Positions 44,505-48,976 of a DNA stretch of 48,976 bases are shown one piece after another. Position numbers and translations under genes: made by a program. Each line of letters opens with the position of its first letter. Positions within the stretch are counted from its first letter, which is position 1. The notes under the pieces are model-generated. The model had not been told where the DNA came from. It did no database searches and saw only the letters and a list, made by a program, of their open reading frames with translations. Source of the DNA: Terfezia claveryi (Eukaryota > Ascomycota > Pezizomycetes > Pezizales > Pezizaceae); NCBI GenBank assembly GCA_015179025.1, contig WHUX01000311.1, forward strand, positions 1-48,976, given 5' to 3'.

Positions 44505-44774
44505 TGTTACGGCTGAGATTATGCAGACCGGGCTGACAACCACCCGATGGTGGGTGGCCTGAAGTCAACCCCGCTTTCCTATATATATGCCCACTTCTTG
44601 TATCTAGTTATTGCTCTCTAAGACTCGAGCAAAGTTTTGTATCGCTGGGTTACTTTGAATGAAGCTATTATTCTTGTGTACCCAGTTAGGCCCGAGCAAG
44701 TGATTATGCCTTCGTGCACTCTATATATCGATATTCTGACAGATATCACCGTGATCACTAGCTCGCCCCTAACA
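44505..44774 (+). repeat. TRIM 5' LTR
   Basis: 270 bp. TG...CA termini with a TATA-like stretch (cctatatatatg) and the sequence gatatcaccgtgatcactagc near its end. Differs from 45859-46128 at about four sites, all transitions. Confidence 0.92.
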
Positions 44775-45029
44775 TTACTTCGCTTTGATCAAAGGGACTG
44801 GTGATTCTGGGTCTAATCACCCCTCCCTCGCTACCTACACTGTCGGACAGCTCGAAAATGGCTAAAGTCATGTCGCTCTATTATTTGGCTATATCAGTGA
44901 CGTCGGAAATAATTATTTCCCCCTCCTATATGCTTATTAGCTTGTTCTAAATGACCTACTAATCCTATATTGAGATCTCCAGATCTGCTAAGTCTTAGAT
45001 CTCGAGCGACATGCTCCTAGCCAGGCTTC

Positions 45030-45200
45030 TAAGGCCCCGAACGAGCCTATAAGGCCCCGAACGAGCCTATAAGGCCCCGAACGAGCCTATAAGGCCCCAC
45101 CGAGCGAGCTTACAAGCCTCCGAGCGAGCTTACAAGCCTACGAGCGAGCTTATATGCTCCCGAACGAGCTCAAAGCTCAAAAGCCCCGTTCGAGCTCATA
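45030..45200. repeat. 20-bp tandem repeat inside TRIM
   Basis: Three near-exact copies of ggccccgaacgagcctataa grade into diverged units (gagcgagcttacaagcctcc). GC-rich compared with the surroundings. Function unknown. Confidence 0.85.
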
Positions 45201-45858
45201 AGCTCAAAGACCCCCGCCTTGGGCGAAGACTTAAGCTAGCACTGCGAGTGCTAAAGACCCAAACGAGCGCTGCGAGCGCAGAAGATCCAAACGAGCACCA
45301 CGAGCATGCAAATGACCACGACCCCCCCCCCTTGCACTAGCAAGTCGGGTTGGATAGCTGGGAAAGCATGCATTGAACCTTTTCCTGTGACGTTGGCTTT
45401 TTCCTACAGGGTTTTGCCATGCAGAGGTTTTTAACAGCAATGACATGTGGGATACCCCCCCCTATCAAGATTACCCCGGATCTACGATCCATATATATGT
45501 TGCACCTCATGTTGAGATTGCTTAAGCACTGGTATGACGCCACCATGTTTGAGAGAATACCCCCTTCCTTCTGAACTACCCTACCCTATAGGTTGCCGTG
45601 CCACCAGAGTCGCAATATCGTTGAGGGGCCCATGTCCAAAGATGCTTAAGAGCGGACATAGGGTTAAGACCAATAATATGTGAGCACCAGATACGCAATA
45701 CAGTTGAGGCGCCTATGTTCCGGTTAGGCCGAAAGTCCAACATACTTGAGCAAAGAGATATGCAATACCGTTGGGGTTCCTACATCCGCACGGAGTAGGG
45801 TGAAATAAGGGTTGGTGAAGTTGGTCGGTCGGGACGCCCTCTAGCAGAGGGGGAGTAC

Positions 45859-46128
45859 TGTTACGGCTGAGATTATGCAGACCGGGCTGACAACCACCCG
45901 ATGGTGGGTGGCCTGAAGTCAACCCCGCTTTCCTATATATATGCCCACTTCTTGTATCTAGTTATTGCTCTCTAAGACTCGAGCGAAGTTTTGTATCGCT
46001 GGGTTACTTTGAATGAAGCTATTATTCTTGTGTACCTAGTTAGGCCCGAGCAAGTGATTATGCCTTTGTGCACTCTATATATCGATATTCCGACAGATAT
46101 CACCGTGATCACTAGCTCGCCCCTAACA
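45859..46128 (+). repeat. TRIM 3' LTR
   Basis: 270 bp, same termini and length as 44505-44774. Followed directly by CGTTC. Confidence 0.92.
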
Positions 46129-46638
46129 CGTTCGGGTTAGTAACCTGTCACAACGAGTGCAGATAGCAACTGCATTAACAAAGGTGTAGATGGCATAACA
46201 CTTAGGAAGAAATTCCAAGGTGACAGGTAGGCCCGAGTTTATAAAATATTTTTATCATAAGAATATCTACAAACACCGCGGGATATAAATAGTGCAAGTA
46301 GTTCCGGTTGAATTTATTCTACCACCAGCGAGTATTCGAAAGCAAGAGCACCTCGAGTATACGAAGCCTACAAAGTTCTAAGTCTTGAGTTAACTTTACA
46401 TTTAAAGCGATATAGGATTTATTTTGTGTTGTGAAATAAGATCTATCGTGAGGAACTATCGTTGGACTAAACTTTACTGCTATAGGATTGATATTCTGTG
46501 TTGCGGAATAGATATCGTTGCGGCAGGAAATTACGGCCGTCCTAATAGTCGCAAGAGCACTATCTGTCAATAGGGCCCCCGTGACATTACTTTGTAGCCA
46601 GTGATTCTCGTTATTATTTGCTATTATACTCTCAAATC

Positions 46639-48716
46639 ATGTCTAGTTCACAGACACCAAGAGGGTCTCGCCAGCCCTACCAACCCCTTACATTCCCAGA
46701 TGTTATACCCCGTGCCATCACCCAAAGACCACATAACCTTCTGCAATCCAAAACAGATATGGAAGATGACCTAATAGACATGCCAATGGAAGATATTCTA
46801 TCTCGAGGAGTAGAATCTTCCTGCCACCCCATATACTCTCCAGATGAGTTAACAACATTCCCACCTGGCTTATTAGAGCGATTTGGACAATCTTCCCGAA
46901 GGCCTCCTCATCGAACAGCCAGTAATGCCTCATCACGACGTCCCACCCAACCACCACCACGTCCCACACGACTGTCTCGACCAAGTTTAAGCCAAGAAGA
47001 ATACGACCAATTATTGGCTCGTATTGTTCGAGACGGATCTATCGAGTTTGACCGGCAACGAGCCGAGATTGTTGACCTTACAAGAGGTCTTAATGCTCAA
47101 GCAAGCCTCCTAAAAGAAGCTCAAGATGCTCACAGAGTTATCTTTGAAGGAGCAATGGCTACATATGAAGATCTAAAGTTGTTACGACAGCAGGTCACCG
47201 AGGAAGTAGCAGCCCTAAAAGGTCAAACAGAAGGACAAGAAGATGCAGTTAAATGTTTAACTATATCTATTAGCGAGGCATTAGAAAAGCAATGGGAGGA
47301 GTTAAGCAAGAAGCTTAAGGAGGACACGGAGGCAATAGTCGATGCAGCTAAGGTAGAGTTTGATGGTATCAAAGCGGATGTTGTTAAACTCCATGAATGG
47401 ACCCAGAAGGTGATCAAGCAAGAGCAAGATGATTGAATTCGCAGTTGTGAGACTAACAAAGAATCGGTAGAAGAACTCTCCCACCGAATTCAAACTCACA
47501 AAAGGAAGCTCAAAGACCTACAAGAGCAACCTTACACCCAACAACGTCCACCTAAACGCACACGATCTATTGATAATGACATCGAGGATTTATCATACAT
47601 AGTACTCGAACAGGTCCAGTACCACCTCCACCTCCTCCACCATCTCCTCCTCCACAAAAGAAAACTGGAGTTCTTTCTGAAAAGAAAGAACCCGAAACCT
47701 CCCCCTACCTCCGAAGTTCGATGGAACTTCAAACAAGCTGAAGGAGTTCCTAATGAAGGTAGACCACACCTTTGAACGCATGCGCTGACATGTTCTACTC
47801 ATAGCGAAAAATCCTGTTCGTAGTAGATCTACTTACAGGAGGTGCAAGCACTTGGTATTACCAAACCAACACAAGCGAACACCAGATCCAACTCCGGATG
47901 GGTTGAATGGGACACGTTTAATGTCTTTAAACGTGAGTTCATAAATGCACACCAGAACCAGCATGAGAAGCGGGATGCAAAGGTCTCCCTCCAGAAGGAA
48001 TTCCAGAAAAAGGTGAGTTGATGAAAATTTCATCGCTCGTATCAGGGTTCATCAGTTGGTAGCGAAATACTATAGGAACAGCTCTGGGAGCACCTGATTA
48101 GTGCAATTTAGCCTAAGACTCGGGCCCATATGGTCCGAGTCAGTACTGACAAAGACATTCTAGATAAGGTACCTGCTAGTACAGAAATGTGCTTCCAGGC
48201 TATCGCAAATGCTGGGTCTTAGGTTGAGTATGAGAAGGTTAGGAGGCACATGCACAGAGCCAGTTCCGTCAAAAAGCACAGGCTGCTGGTGCGAAAAAGG
48301 AGGTTCCCAATACTCCTAAGCATGCGAAAAGAAGTCCGAAAACCTCAAAGACCAATTACCAAGCCAAAGCAAAAGGCAAAAACCAAGCCTGATGCTAAGG
48401 CTAAATCGAAATTCGATACCCCTTCCAAGAAAGCAAAGAGCCTGGCCAAGATAGCATTACGTATGCTATGAGACAGGCTCGAAAGCAGGACGGACAGTGC
48501 ATTAAGTGTGGGGACAAAACTCACATGATGGGTGACTGTTCAATCGGTTGGAAGGTTATGGATGAGACAAAGGCAAAGGGAAAGGGAAAGGAAAGGAGAA
48601 AGCTAAGAAAGTGGCGACAGTGTCTGCAGGAGCAGCTGTAGCAATGCCACTTGAGGTTCAGTTTGGGCATATAGTGAGTGAGGACGAGTTGGATTATGGG
48701 GAGAATTCGGACTGTT
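46639..48716 (+). pseudogene. Gypsy gag, broken by stops and frameshifts
   Basis: Begins MSSSQTPRGSRQP at 46639, about 50 bp after the LTR. The first frame (to 47436) has a disordered proline/serine/arginine-rich N-terminus and then a coiled-coil-like stretch (LSQEEYDQLL...KVIKQEQDD). Reading resumes after TGA in shifted frames: a proline run near 47615-47660, PPKFDGTSNKLKEFL near 47705-47745, GASTWYYQ near 47845, and a CCHC zinc knuckle CIKCGDKTHMMGDC at 48498-48539. The order is that of a retrotransposon Gag with nucleocapsid zinc finger. At least three frame breaks make it non-functional as it stands. Pol, if present, starts beyond ~48830. Confidence 0.8.
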
Positions 48717-48976
48717 AGGGATGTGGGCTATCTAGTATGTCGGGTCAGATAGTCTCGCAGGATTGGTTTTCTATTTGTGTCATAAGGAATGGCATCTCTG
48801 TTGGCAGTTGGAAGGAGGAACATGAAGGGGACCGATGGATATTGATCCTGTTTTGATTAGTTCTGTTTCTCGCAATTTGTCTTCTTCTGCTATTTCTTCT
48901 CTTTCTTTATCAAATAAAAACGCAAAAAAAGGGACAAAAGAAAGCTGATGATGAGGTGGCTTCTCATATTGGCGCA
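48717..48976 (+). other. Gypsy gag-pol junction region, runs off window
   Basis: Sequence after the gag relic. A short open stretch (from atggatattgatcctg, 48835) might be the beginning of pol, but it ends in stops near 48940. No enzyme motif is visible before the window ends. Confidence 0.4.

Larger units (their letters stand above)
44505..46128 (+). mobile_element. TRIM-like non-autonomous LTR element, 1624 bp
   Basis: Two 270-bp LTRs (TGTTACGG...CCCTAACA) differ by about four transitions. They bound 1084 bp with no recognisable gag or pol. A polypurine tract (AGAGGGGGAG, 45846-45855) precedes the right LTR, which sets the orientation to plus. A perfect 5-bp target duplication (CGTTC) flanks the element. 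Inside, 45030-45200 holds tandem copies of ggccccgaacgagcctataa and relatives. Size and lack of coding capacity fit terminal-repeat retrotransposons in miniature. The bases after the 5' LTR (ttacttc...ggtgattctggg) resemble those after the surrounding Gypsy LTR (ttacttt...agtgattctcg), so the two may share a mobilising system. Confidence 0.9.
43496..46588 (+). repeat. 5' LTR of plus-strand Gypsy element, containing a TRIM
   Basis: Begins TGTCACGGGGTGACATCC and ends GGGCCCCCGTGACA, inverse termini. Removing the inserted element (44505-46128 plus 5 bp) leaves about 1464 bp. A TATA-like box (tataaata, 46284-46291) lies ~300 bp from the right end. The gag start follows 50 bp after the LTR. The left target half is probably cagtg (43491-43495). 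The matching 3' LTR is beyond the window, so the boundaries rest on termini and context. Confidence 0.7.

Noticed and set aside
45231..45546. Short minus-strand frames inside the TRIM
   Set aside because: Under 75 codons, overlapping tandem repeats, with no Gag or Pol motif.

Overview
The window looks like a repeat-dense stretch of a filamentous fungus, most likely an ascomycete. The evidence is one conserved single-copy gene with three short GT-AG introns (56-81 bp), fungal-type Copia and chromodomain Gypsy retrotransposons, and long AT-rich tracts whose mutation pattern resembles repeat-induced point mutation (RIP). A truffle-like (Pezizomycetes) genome would fit, but that is a guess from repeat content and not something the sequence proves.

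The only host gene I can support is TOP2, DNA topoisomerase II, on the minus strand at 24018-29178. It has four exons, about 1651 residues, and looks intact. MluI-cell-cycle-box-like sites lie just upstream. Almost everything else is mobile or repetitive DNA.

Left block (1-23.6 kb). AT-rich DNA carries a 12-bp minisatellite and a composite MITE-like element (732-1780). An 18.4-kb foldback-like element follows (about 2403-20808). Its ends read ATCAGC...GCTGAT, and its two arms repeat the same modules in inverted order: 12-bp array, unique block, 39-bp TA-rich array, unique block, ~120-bp satellite, unique block. At its centre are two more MITE-like elements. A young Copia element (12382-18187) with visually identical LTRs, a 5-bp target duplication and an intact 1488-codon polyprotein interrupts the right arm. 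To the right is 2.6 kb of very AT-rich, gene-free DNA.

Right block (29.4-49 kb). A Tc1/mariner-like element with TA target sites and ~370-bp inverted ends (29436-38325) is split by a second foldback-like element (30805-37928). The second foldback has the same module order as the first, again with a MITE-like element at its centre, and carries a further nested element (35685-37381). To the right, a minus-strand chromoviral Gypsy element (3' LTR 38519-39630, pol 39696-43495) has a nonsense codon immediately after its integrase catalytic glutamate. It is cut by a plus-strand Gypsy element whose 5' LTR (43496-46588) itself carries a 1.6-kb TRIM-like LTR element with a perfect 5-bp target duplication. 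That second Gypsy's gag is broken and its pol runs off the window.

The most unusual content is the modular family of nested palindromic (foldback-like) elements. They share minisatellites with the MITE-like family whose ends read TGTTCTGGTCCGTT, and MITE-like copies sit at the palindrome centres. I see no transposase, rRNA, tRNA or CRISPR array in the window. All element boundaries were read by eye.
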